Below, piece after piece: positions 1 through 6,540 of a DNA stretch of 64,000 bases; the first letter of the stretch is position 1; each line of letters begins with the position of its first letter. The stretch covers positions 7,062,501-7,126,500 of the forward strand of contig NZ_JACHNH010000001.1 of the NCBI RefSeq assembly GCF_014205335.1, read 5' to 3'. The DNA is from Amorphoplanes digitatis (GTDB lineage Bacteria; Actinomycetota; Actinomycetes; Mycobacteriales; Micromonosporaceae). The position numbers and the translations under genes were made by a program. Below the pieces are notes generated by a model. The model was not told where the DNA came from. It saw only the letters and a program-made list of their open reading frames with translations, and did not search any database.

Positions 1-1
1 C

Positions 2-91
2 GGCCCATTCACGTTCGATGCCGACCAGTACGACGAGACGTTGCGGCCGCTGCTCAACGCGCCGGTCCACGACCCGCCGACTGTTGTCTGA
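2..91 (+). CDS. C-terminal end of an unknown protein (5' truncated)
   Basis: An open frame enters from the left edge and ends with TGA at 89-91, giving about 29 residues ending in NAPVHDPPTVV. Codon use is high-GC and fits the neighbouring chromosome, and no stop interrupts it. The fragment is too short to name a family. It lies just outside the AGGGCGTC repeat that bounds the decayed element to its right, so it may be the host gene flanking that insertion. Confidence 0.35.
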   Translation, partial: GPFTFDADQYDETLRPLLNAPVHDPPTVV

Positions 92-99
92 TCAGGCCC

Positions 100-160
100 T
101 CCAGGGTGTCAGGGCGTCGCCAGGGCGTCTGAGGTGAACCAGAGACGACCAACAATGACT
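100..160. repeat. left copy of AGGGCGTC-rich direct repeat
   Basis: AGGGYGTC octamers start at 103, 111 and 122, followed by a degenerate stretch ending in ACCAACAATGAC. The same spacing (8 then 11) and a similar tail recur at 2426-2490 in the same orientation. They are possible arm-type binding sites of the lost integrase. Confidence 0.55.
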
Positions 161-318
161 ATCGACCACCCCCAGAACTCGGAGCGCTCCCGGCCGTCCG
201 GGCCCTCACATCGTGCCCGGTAGCGCATGCCCCGGCCGTAGCGCGCGGACTTCACGCGCCGAGGCTTGCCATCCGCGCCCTTGACCGCCTTGTACCACCG
301 GTCCTCGACATGGCCCAC
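109..318 (-). pseudogene. integrase (tyrosine recombinase) N-terminal remnant
   Basis: A GTG start at 318 opens a frame beginning MGHVEDRWYKAVKGADGKPR and running to about GPDGRERSE. This matches the characteristic N-terminus of actinomycete AICE/phage integrases (EDRWY, DGKP, R-YR-R, GPDG). After about 47 residues the similarity stops, and the frame reads through repeat DNA to a stop at 109. The core-binding and catalytic domains (R, HxxR, Y) are absent, so recombination is impossible. It starts 2 bases after the stop of the excisionase remnant, the normal xis-int order. An internal deletion joining the 5' end of int to its 3' flank is the simplest explanation. Confidence 0.65.
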
Positions 319-320
319 CG

Positions 321-410
321 CTACGCCACCTGGCGCTTGACCCAGGCCCGCACGTCAGCCGCGTTGTACCGCAGATGGCGGCCGAGCCGGGCGGCCGGTG
401 GCCCGTAGCG
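321..410 (-). pseudogene. excisionase-like winged-helix remnant (C-terminal part)
   Basis: Reading the minus strand in the frame that stops at 321-323 gives RYGPPAARLGRHLRYNAADV followed by RAWVKRQVA. This is the typical C-terminal half of the small MerR/AlpA-type excisionases of actinomycete elements (GPPAxRLGRHLRY, then AxxVxAW). The N-terminal helix-turn-helix is not in frame upstream of about 410, so the gene is truncated or frameshifted. The stop lies just before the GTG of the integrase remnant, which supports a former xis-int operon. Confidence 0.6.
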
Positions 411-645
411 CTCCTGTCCTGGTCGCCGAAACCGACGCCGGTCAGGTGCGAATTCCTACATATCCCCAGCGGACCTGGCAACTGTCGGTACAGAGTGGTG
501 GGCGTTGCGTTCAGCGGCGGACCCCGACGCGGGCTGGCAGCACAGCATGGGAGTCCGGCCTGGGTCCGCGACGCGACGGACCCCGGTCGGCCGCATAACG
601 GCCGACCGGAGTCTGCATGTACACGACATCGAGGAGGTGGGGCGC

Positions 646-891
646 ATGCAGAGTGAACTATCCGAGCCTGAGGTCTTCGAGGAACTGGACCTCTGGCTCG
701 AAGATGATCTGACCGCCGAGGAGTTACCGACCGTCGTCAGCGCATCGCTGCTGGGTAGCGGCGGATGTGGCGGCTGCGGCGGTTGCCGGGGCTGCCGGGG
801 TTGTCGGGGCTGCCGGGGTTGTCGCGGCTGTGGCGGCTGTCGTGCCTCTGGCGGTTGCGGCAACTGCAGCGGCAGCAACAGCTGCATCTAG
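646..891 (+). CDS. candidate RiPP precursor, Cys-Gly-rich (TOMM/thiopeptide-like)
   Basis: This 81-residue peptide starts at ATG 646, behind a strong ribosome binding site, GAGGAGGTGG at 631-640. Residues 1-40 form an acidic leader (FEELDLWLEDDLTAEELPTV, then VSASLLGSGG) ending in Gly-Gly. Residues 41-81 are a core with 12 cysteines, nine of them spaced exactly every third residue from Cys41 to Cys65 as CGG/CRG repeats, ending NCSGSNSCI. The acidic leader with ELPxxxSAS resembles thiopeptide/TOMM leaders, and the core resembles microcin B17 and heterocycloanthracin-type substrates whose Cys/Ser are cyclised to azoles. No YcaO cyclodehydratase, dehydrogenase or transporter is visible nearby, so it is either an orphan modified in trans or a stranded relic. 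The modification class is inference. Confidence 0.6.
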   Translation: MQSELSEPEVFEELDLWLEDDLTAEELPTVVSASLLGSGGCGGCGGCRGCRGCRGCRGCRGCGGCRASGGCGNCSGSNSCI

Positions 892-1099
892 GGCTGATCG
901 CGGCCGGAGGCGCGCCACACGAGGTACGCCTCCGGCTGACCGTACTAGCCCGCAAGAAAATCAAGGTATCGATGCCCGCACTATCCAGGACAGCAGCCGT
1001 GCCCGACTGGTTCGAACGGCCCTGAGGTCAGACACAAGACGGGTTGCCGATGATGTCGATGATGTCGACCTTGTGATGAGTTTCTTTACGGGTTCAAGC

Positions 1100-1116
1100 G
1101 GCCCGCTTCGCGGGCC
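1100..1116. other. small GC hairpin in a hairpin-rich spacer
   Basis: GGCCCGC, loop TTC, GCGGGCC forms a perfect 7-bp stem. Further GC hairpins follow to about 1165. The 892-1323 spacer holds no convincing gene. Structured spacers like this are common beside rep or transfer genes of actinomycete elements, and this may be a relic of one. Confidence 0.4.
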
Positions 1117-1218
1117 GTCGCGCCGCCCAGCGGGGCCGGGCCGGAGGCCCGCCCCCGGCGCCTAAACCTTCGGCCCGGCGCCGGCGGTTCCAGCCCGGCG
1201 GCAGGCGCGACATACAAA

Positions 1219-1263
1219 GAAGCCCCCCGGGCCCGCCGAAGTAGCCGGCAATCGGGGGGCTTC
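1219..1263. terminator. terminator-like inverted repeat
   Basis: GAAGCCCCCCG (1219-1229) pairs with CGGGGGGCTTC (1253-1263). It lies between the plus-strand RiPP gene and the convergent minus-strand gene ending at 1324, so it could terminate both. Confidence 0.6.
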
Positions 1264-1323
1264 CAACTACGCGGTGACATGATGCCTCCGGCGGGGCGCT
1301 CGGGCGCTCTGGGATGGCAGGGG

Positions 1324-2016
1324 CTACATCTTCTTGCGCCGCCTTTTAACTTCTTCCACAAGATCGGGAGGAAGGTTGATTGCTTTGCAGTTATCGATAA
1401 GCCACTCGATCGAAATTTCTGATCGCGGCACTCCGGACGACGCCAGCGGATCTTTTCCTCTCGAACGCAGGTTGTGCACAGCATTGAGCGGCGGTTTCAG
1501 GCATCTTTTGATGACGCGGTGCAGTGCTGCTACAGCCCAACTGTAGTCGGTACTCACATGTATATGTCCCACACCGCTGCCGTCCATCAATCTCGACACC
1601 GTTAATTCGGGATTCTCGTCGATCAGGCGAGTGAACGCGAATTCAAGAATGATTGTTGCAGAGAGCGGCCCTTCCCCACGCCACACGTACCGGATAAGCA
1701 TGGGAACCAACGCGCGTAGGCGTGAGGTATAGATTCCGATGCCAATGAAATATTCCCCTCGATAGATCGCGGCAGTCCGATAACTTCCGGCCAAAAGAGC
1801 GATTGATTTAACGAGCTTGATCATCTTAAGGCCGTCGTAGTGCGCCAACTCCGACAGCCACTCTTCCTCGTAACGAGCGGAGAGTTCGGGCGAAGAGAAG
1901 TTGCGTGCTGCGCGGCGGACGATACGAGGTGCCAACCAGGCACTGATATCCAGAAACTCTGCGGCTACTGCCCCGAAAAACGCGCCAATGATGCTGCTCA
2001 TGATCAGAATGCTCAT
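1324..2016 (-). CDS. PadR-linked protein with N-terminal membrane segment, unknown function
   Basis: This 230-residue protein has a hydrophobic N-terminus (MSILIMSSIIGAFFGAVAAE) that looks like one membrane anchor. It continues with APRIVRRAARNF and RYEEEWLSELAHYDG, a type of segment seen in uncharacterised actinomycete element proteins. A second hydrophobic stretch lies around residues 70-110, and the basic tail ends EEVKRRRKKM. Its ATG overlaps the end of the PadR gene by 4 bases, so the two are translationally coupled. Base composition is more A+T-rich than the surrounding chromosome, consistent with transfer. No enzymatic motif was recognised; a PadR-controlled membrane or stress protein is a guess. 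Confidence 0.7.
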   Translation of the reverse strand: MSILIMSSIIGAFFGAVAAEFLDISAWLAPRIVRRAARNFSSPELSARYEEEWLSELAHYDGLKMIKLVKSIALLAGSYRTAAIYRGEYFIGIGIYTSRLRALVPMLIRYVWRGEGPLSATIILEFAFTRLIDENPELTVSRLMDGSGVGHIHVSTDYSWAVAALHRVIKRCLKPPLNAVHNLRSRGKDPLASSGVPRSEISIEWLIDNCKAINLPPDLVEEVKRRRKKM

Positions 2017-2342
2017 GCCAGCCCCGCAGCCGGACGCCAGGACTTTGGAACTCGTCGGCTAGCTCGATCAAGGGCATCACGCGCAGCCACCGCGCCTGTA
2101 TCGCTGAGTCGGTAGTAGCGGCGCCGGGGACGACCATCATGGACGTCTGCGACGTCCTCCCAATACGAATCCAGCCAGGTCAGATGTTCGAGCCGGGCAA
2201 GAATCGGATACAGCGAACCGGTCGCAATCCCAGCCTCGCCGGCGATGTCGAAGCCGTATCGGGGTCTCGTTGGGTCTTCAAGCAGTGTCCTCAGGACGGC
2301 CTGAGTCGCCATCGTCATACGTGGACCACTAGACATAGCCAT
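2013..2342 (-). CDS. PadR-family transcriptional regulator
   Basis: A 109-residue winged-helix regulator. The segment LRTLLEDPTRPRYGFDIAGE, then AGIATGSLYPILARLE, then RRRYYRLSDTGAVAARDALD is the PadR signature: a helix-turn-helix with the TGSLYPxLxRLE recognition helix and the YRLTxxG wing. It lies directly upstream of, and overlaps, the membrane-protein gene, a frequent PadR arrangement in actinomycete mobile elements. An inverted repeat sits immediately upstream (2344-2359), suggesting autorepression. The ATG at 2342 or the one two codons later (2336) could be used. The regulator function is well supported; its inducer is unknown. Confidence 0.85.
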   Translation of the reverse strand: MAMSSGPRMTMATQAVLRTLLEDPTRPRYGFDIAGEAGIATGSLYPILARLEHLTWLDSYWEDVADVHDGRPRRRYYRLSDTGAVAARDALDRASRRVPKSWRPAAGLA

Positions 2343-2343
2343 A

Positions 2344-2359
2344 CTCTACATACCTAGAG
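2344..2359. promoter_or_regulatory. inverted repeat upstream of padR-like gene (probable operator)
   Basis: CTCTA-N6-TAGAG lies 1 base upstream of the PadR start codon within an A+T-rich stretch. Position and symmetry fit an autoregulatory PadR operator. Confidence 0.5.
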
Positions 2360-2413
2360 ATAGGATTGTCATCTCCTCCACTGATGCCATGGTCGAGCCT
2401 TCACGGGTGCCCG

Positions 2414-2490
2414 CAGGGCGTCTCCAGGGCGTCAGGGCGTCCCCAGGGCGCTAAAGGTCGCCCAAGATTCACCAACGTTGACCAATGACG
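2414..2490. repeat. right copy of AGGGCGTC-rich direct repeat
   Basis: Octamers start at 2415, 2426, 2434 and 2445 (the last degenerate). The last three have the same spacing as the copy at 103-129, and the tail ACCAACGTTGACCAATGAC matches the ACCAACAATGAC tail of the left copy. It lies about 50 bases beyond the 3' end of rnpB. The 2343-2541 stretch holds nothing else that I can support. Confidence 0.55.
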
Positions 2491-2541
2491 CCTAGCTATA
2501 AGACCAGGCCAGGACCGCCAGTGAGGTCGTGACCTTGAGGG

Positions 2542-2952
<411 letters not shown>

Positions 2953-2959
2953 CGTGGTC

Positions 2960-2965
2960 ATCTTA
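2960..2965 (-). promoter_or_regulatory. -10 element of the rnpB promoter
   Basis: On the minus strand TAAGAT lies 7 bases before the inferred RNA 5' end at 2952, the right distance for a housekeeping sigma -10 box. Confidence 0.55.
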
Positions 2966-3030
2966 CTTGCGTGCCGGGTCGGACCGGCGGGCGGCGGGGG
3001 GATCTCGGTCCCCGTAGATTCTTCGGCATC

Positions 3031-3783
3031 ATGGATTTTGCGCACATCCTGCTGCTCGTCGCCGCCGGCCTGGCCGCCGGGGTGGTCAATGCGATCGCCG
3101 GCGGCGGGTCGCTGATCACGTTTCCGAGCCTGATCGCGGTCGGGTTGCCGGTGGTCGACGCCAACGTCACGAACTCAGTCGCGGTCTTTCCCGGGTATGT
3201 CTCCAGCGTCGCCGGGAGCCGGGCCGATCTTGCCGGGCAGGGGCGGCGGCTGCGGGCGGTCATCCCCGCGAGCCTGGTCGGGTCCGCGCTGGGGTGTGCG
3301 TTGCTGCTCGGCACGCCCGAGCGGGCCTTCGAGGTCGTCGTGCCGTTCCTCGTGCTCGGCGCGGCCGCCACGCTCTTCTTCCAGGATCGGCTCAAGGCGC
3401 TGGTCGGGCGGTCGACCTCCGAGAAGCGGGGCACGCTCCAGGTCGTCGTCTTCGTCGGCGCGATCTACGGCGGGTATTTCGGGGCCGCGCTCGGGGTCAT
3501 GTACGTGGCCGCGCTCGCGCTGGTGCTCGACGAGACCCTCAACCGGATCAACGCGCTCAAGAATGTGCTCTCCGCCTGCGTCGGGCTGGTCACCGTGGTG
3601 GTTTTCGCGATCTTCGCGCCGGTGCACTGGAGCGCGGTGCTCACGCTGGCGCCGGCCACGATCGTCGGGGGGTACGCCGGTGCGCGGCTGGCGCGGCGGC
3701 TGCCGGCCCGGGTGCTGAAAGCGCTGATCGTCACGTTTGGGACGGCGGTCGGGCTCATCCTGATGTGGCGGGCATTCAGGTAG
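3031..3783 (+). CDS. TauE/SafE-family sulfite or organoanion exporter
   Basis: This 250-residue integral membrane protein begins MDFAHILLLVAAGLAAGVVN and continues AIAGGGSLITFPSL, the conserved first half-repeat of TauE/SafE (DUF81) permeases. A second half-repeat occurs near IYGGYFGAALGVMYVAALAL. About eight membrane segments are predicted by eye, the family norm. These proteins are proposed to export sulfite or sulfoacetate-type anions; the substrate cannot be told here. The ATG at 3031 was chosen because longer frames upstream run through rnpB. It is transcribed divergently from rnpB. Confidence 0.9.
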   Translation: MDFAHILLLVAAGLAAGVVNAIAGGGSLITFPSLIAVGLPVVDANVTNSVAVFPGYVSSVAGSRADLAGQGRRLRAVIPASLVGSALGCALLLGTPERAFEVVVPFLVLGAAATLFFQDRLKALVGRSTSEKRGTLQVVVFVGAIYGGYFGAALGVMYVAALALVLDETLNRINALKNVLSACVGLVTVVVFAIFAPVHWSAVLTLAPATIVGGYAGARLARRLPARVLKALIVTFGTAVGLILMWRAFR

Positions 3784-3853
3784 CGCGCCTTTCAGCAAAC
3801 CTTCAGGATCGGCAGGCAAAATGCAGCAAAGCATAGCGACCCGGGAAGGGAAC

Positions 3854-4315
3854 ATGGCCGACGACGATGCGGCGCTGGGGACTATCGAGACCCAGGTGGC
3901 CATGCTGATGCGGCTCGGTGAGGCCACTCGCCGTTCCTCGCCCCGCCCGCACCGGGCGCTGGACCGGGCCGCCTACGTCATCCTGCGGCTGTTGCAGGAG
4001 ACCGGCCCGCAGAACGTCTCCGCCGTCGCCGACCGGCTCAACCTCGACGGCTCCACCGTGACCCGGCAGGTCGGTGCCCTGCACCGGGACGGGCTGGTCG
4101 CGCGCAGCGCCGATCCCGACGACGGCCGCGGCACCGTCATCGCGGCCACCGCCAAGGGCCTGTTCCAGGTCGACGCGGTCAGCGTGGCCCGACGCGAGCT
4201 GTACGACGTCGTGCTGAAGGGCTGGAGCTCGGACGAGCGCCGCGACCTCGCCATCACCCTCGAGCGGCTCACCCGCGACATGGACGCGTACCTGAAAAGC
4301 CGCGGCCCCGGATAG
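3854..4315 (+). CDS. MarR-family transcriptional regulator
   Basis: A 153-residue winged-helix protein. Residues around LRLLQETGPQNVSAVADRLN, then LDGSTVTRQVGALHRDGLVA, then SADPDDGRGTVIAATAKG form the MarR helix-turn-helix and D-x-R/D-G-R wing. The ATG at 3854 follows GGGAAGGG at 3843-3850. An alternative ATG at 3821 would add 11 residues and also has a weak AGG-rich site. Targets are not evident; it lies downstream of the TauE gene in the same direction. Its last codons overlap the first unit of a 41-bp tandem repeat. Confidence 0.88.
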   Translation: MADDDAALGTIETQVAMLMRLGEATRRSSPRPHRALDRAAYVILRLLQETGPQNVSAVADRLNLDGSTVTRQVGALHRDGLVARSADPDDGRGTVIAATAKGLFQVDAVSVARRELYDVVLKGWSSDERRDLAITLERLTRDMDAYLKSRGPG

Positions 4316-4438
4316 CACCAAAGACCGCGACCGGAAACATCCGCGGCCCCGGATAAAACCAAAAGCCGCGACCGGAAACATCCGCGGCCCCGGATAAAGC
4401 CGAAGACCGCGGCCCCGGAGACATCCGGGGCCGCGGTC
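4301..4438. repeat. 41-bp tandem repeats capped by a perfect hairpin
   Basis: CGCGGCCCCGGATA recurs at 4301, 4342 and 4383 (period 41). The intervening GACCGCGACCGGAAACATCC stretches let each unit fold. The array begins inside the 3' end of the MarR gene and ends with the 15-bp hairpin at 4405-4438. It separates convergent genes. Confidence 0.8.
4405..4438. terminator. terminator hairpin between convergent genes
   Basis: GACCGCGGCCCCGGA (4405-4419), loop GACA, TCCGGGGCCGCGGTC (4424-4438) is a perfect 15-bp stem between the MarR and symporter genes. Confidence 0.7.
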
Positions 4439-4475
4439 CGGCGCGCGGGAGCGGGTCAGTGCGCGCGGTAGCGGG

Positions 4476-6122
4476 TCAGGTGGATGAGGCGATGGCGTCC
4501 GGGCTGGTGCGGGACTTCTCCAGGCGCGGGTCGCCCTCGTCGGCGAGGTAGTCGTCCGGCTCCGTGCCGTCGACGCCCTCGGGTGTCTTGGCCGCCCGCA
4601 GGATCAGGGTGACGATCACGACGACCAGCAGGTTGACCGCGACCGCGATGAAGCCGACGTAGATCGTCTTCGGGGTGTCGAAGCCGAACTTGCTGAGCGG
4701 GAACGCGGAGCCGCCGAAGTGCGCCCGCCCCGTCGCCGCGTTCGGGACCTGGTAGAGCATCCACAGGCCCATGCTCATGCCGGCGATCCAGCCGGCGACC
4801 AGCCCGCCCCGGTGCAGCCACCGGGTGTACAGGCCGAGCGCCACGGCCGGCGCCGTTTGCAGGATGATGACGCCGCCGATGAGTTGCAGGTCGATGGAGA
4901 ACTGCGGGTCCAGGAAGATGATGAACGCGACCGCGCCGATCTTCACGACCAGCGACGTGATCTTCGCGACGCCGGCCTCCTGCGCCGGGGTGGCGTCCTT
5001 GCGGAGGTACTCCTTGTAGATGTTGCGGGTGAACAGGTTCGCCGCCGCGATCGACATGATCGCCGCCGGCACCAGCGCGCCGATGCCGATGGCCGCGAAC
5101 GCGATGCCCGCGAACCAGGACGGGAACTGCTGGTCGAACAGCAGCGGCACGACCGTGTTGCTGTCGACCGTGCCCTCCTTGGCGCCGGGCAGCGGCTTCA
5201 CCCCGGCCGAGATCGCCATGAAGCCGAGCAGGGCGATCAGGCCGAGCAGCAGACTGTACGCGGGCAGCGCCGACATGTTCCGCTTGATCACGTTGCGGTT
5301 CTTGCTGGCCAGCACGCCGGTGATGCTGTGCGGGTACAGGAAGAGGGCGAACGCCGAGCCCAGTGCCAGGGTGATGTATTGCAGCTGGTTGTTGGCGTTG
5401 AGGATGATGCCGTCGTTCGGCGAGGGTGACGCCTGGAACTTCGCGTCCGCGGCGTCGAAGATCGAGCCCCAGCCGCCCAGCTTGTAGGGCAGGTAGAGGA
5501 TCGCCACGATGATGACGATGTAGATCAGCGTGTCCTTGACGAACGCGATGAGCGCCGGCGCGCGCAGCCCGGACTGATAGGTGTACGCGGCCAGGATCGC
5601 GAACGCGATGATGATCGGCGCGTGCCGGGCCAGCGGGCTGTCGCCGGTCACGCCCATCGTCTTGAGCACGGCCTCGATGCCGACCAGTTGGAGCGCGATG
5701 TACGGCATTGTCGCGACGATGCCGGTGATGGCGATAAGCAGCGCCAGCGTCGGCGAGTCGAAGCGGGTCCGGACGAAGTCGGCGGGGGTGACGAAGCCGT
5801 GCCGGTGCGACACCGACCAGAGCCGGATCAGGACCAGGAAGAACAGCGGGTAGATCACGATGGTGTACGGCACGGCGAAGAAGCCGGCCGCCCCGGCGCC
5901 GAACATCAGCGCCGGCACGGCGACGAACGTGTACGCCGTGTAGAGGTCGCCGCCGATCAGGAACCAGGTGATCCAGCCGCCGAAGCTGCGTCCGCCGAGG
6001 CCCCACTCGTCCAGGTGCGCCATGTCCTTGGGGGCGCGCCATCGGGCCGCCACGAATCCCATGCCGCTGACCAGCAGGAACAGCACCGTGAAGATGACGA
6101 TCTCGGTGATGTGCTCACTCAT
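4476..6122 (-). CDS. sodium:solute symporter, monocarboxylate (MctP-type) permease
   Basis: This 548-residue membrane protein has about thirteen hydrophobic segments. Signature stretches include LGGRSFGGWITWFLIGGDLY, FADFVRTRFDSPTLALLIAI-like text near residues 115-135, and FALFLYPHSITGVLASKNRN near the sodium-binding region. This pattern fits the SSS (2.A.21) family, monocarboxylate/pyruvate/acetate branch. It is transcribed with the small DUF3311 protein upstream; the two frames overlap by 8 bases. That pairing is typical of actinobacterial monocarboxylate uptake systems. The exact substrate is inference. Confidence 0.9.
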   Translation of the reverse strand: MSEHITEIVIFTVLFLLVSGMGFVAARWRAPKDMAHLDEWGLGGRSFGGWITWFLIGGDLYTAYTFVAVPALMFGAGAAGFFAVPYTIVIYPLFFLVLIRLWSVSHRHGFVTPADFVRTRFDSPTLALLIAITGIVATMPYIALQLVGIEAVLKTMGVTGDSPLARHAPIIIAFAILAAYTYQSGLRAPALIAFVKDTLIYIVIIVAILYLPYKLGGWGSIFDAADAKFQASPSPNDGIILNANNQLQYITLALGSAFALFLYPHSITGVLASKNRNVIKRNMSALPAYSLLLGLIALLGFMAISAGVKPLPGAKEGTVDSNTVVPLLFDQQFPSWFAGIAFAAIGIGALVPAAIMSIAAANLFTRNIYKEYLRKDATPAQEAGVAKITSLVVKIGAVAFIIFLDPQFSIDLQLIGGVIILQTAPAVALGLYTRWLHRGGLVAGWIAGMSMGLWMLYQVPNAATGRAHFGGSAFPLSKFGFDTPKTIYVGFIAVAVNLLVVVIVTLILRAAKTPEGVDGTEPDDYLADEGDPRLEKSRTSPDAIASST

Positions 6123-6378
6123 CCGACGCCTCCGAGGACTCCGAAGCGGACGGAGCCGACGGCTCCGAGACGGAAGCGGCCGGGCGCCTGGTCATCTGGT
6201 AGACGACCGAGGTCGTGGCGACGCCGAGGAGGATGAACGAGAGCTGGATCCAGTAGAACGCCGGGAACCCGAACAGCCGCGGTGAGTCGAAGTTGTACAG
6301 CGGCGTGAGCAGCGGAATCACGATCGGGACCAGCAGCAGCCAGTTCCATGGGCTGCGATCACTGCGTGGTGTGGGCAT
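6115..6378 (-). CDS. DUF3311 small membrane partner of the symporter
   Basis: An 87-residue protein with two hydrophobic segments (NWLLLVPIVIPLLTPLYNF and YWIQLSFILLGVATTSVVYQ), followed by an acidic Ser/Glu tail. DUF3311 proteins occur almost always next to SSS permeases and may be needed for their assembly or function. The ATG at 6378 was chosen over one at 6393 because GAGGAGG lies about 7 bases upstream of it. The stop overlaps the symporter start, so translation is coupled. Confidence 0.85.
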   Translation of the reverse strand: MPTPRSDRSPWNWLLLVPIVIPLLTPLYNFDSPRLFGFPAFYWIQLSFILLGVATTSVVYQMTRRPAASVSEPSAPSASESSEASDE

Positions 6379-6540
6379 GCCGTACCTCCTCATCGGAGCG
6401 CAGACGAGGTGGTGACCGTGGTCACGGCCATCGGCCGCAGGTTACCGAGAGGTTTCGCGCCGGATGCGCCCGGTTGAGATCACCTTGCGCCGAACGGCCA
6501 GGGTGGTGCGCCGAACGGCGCACCACCCATGATCGAACGG

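Larger units (their letters stand above)
100..2490. mobile_element. remnant of a small integrative element bounded by direct repeats
   Basis: The segment is bracketed by two direct copies of an AGGGCGTC-rich repeat about 2.32 kb apart. It contains the 3' end of an excisionase-like gene and the 5' end of an integrase-like gene on the minus strand, an orphan RiPP precursor, and a PadR/membrane pair with visibly lower GC than the flanks. These are the parts expected of an actinomycete integrative element that lost its replication and transfer genes. No tRNA target is visible; the right boundary abuts the 3' end of rnpB. The element's extent is inference. Confidence 0.4.

Noticed and set aside
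1047..1075. GATGTC/GATGATGTCGA short repeats as iterons
   Set aside because: Only about two and a half short copies, no rep gene nearby; chance low-complexity cannot be excluded.
4719..5429. Long plus-strand frame opposite the symporter
   Set aside because: Highly repetitive Arg/Asp/Gln composition, a shadow of the conserved minus-strand gene.
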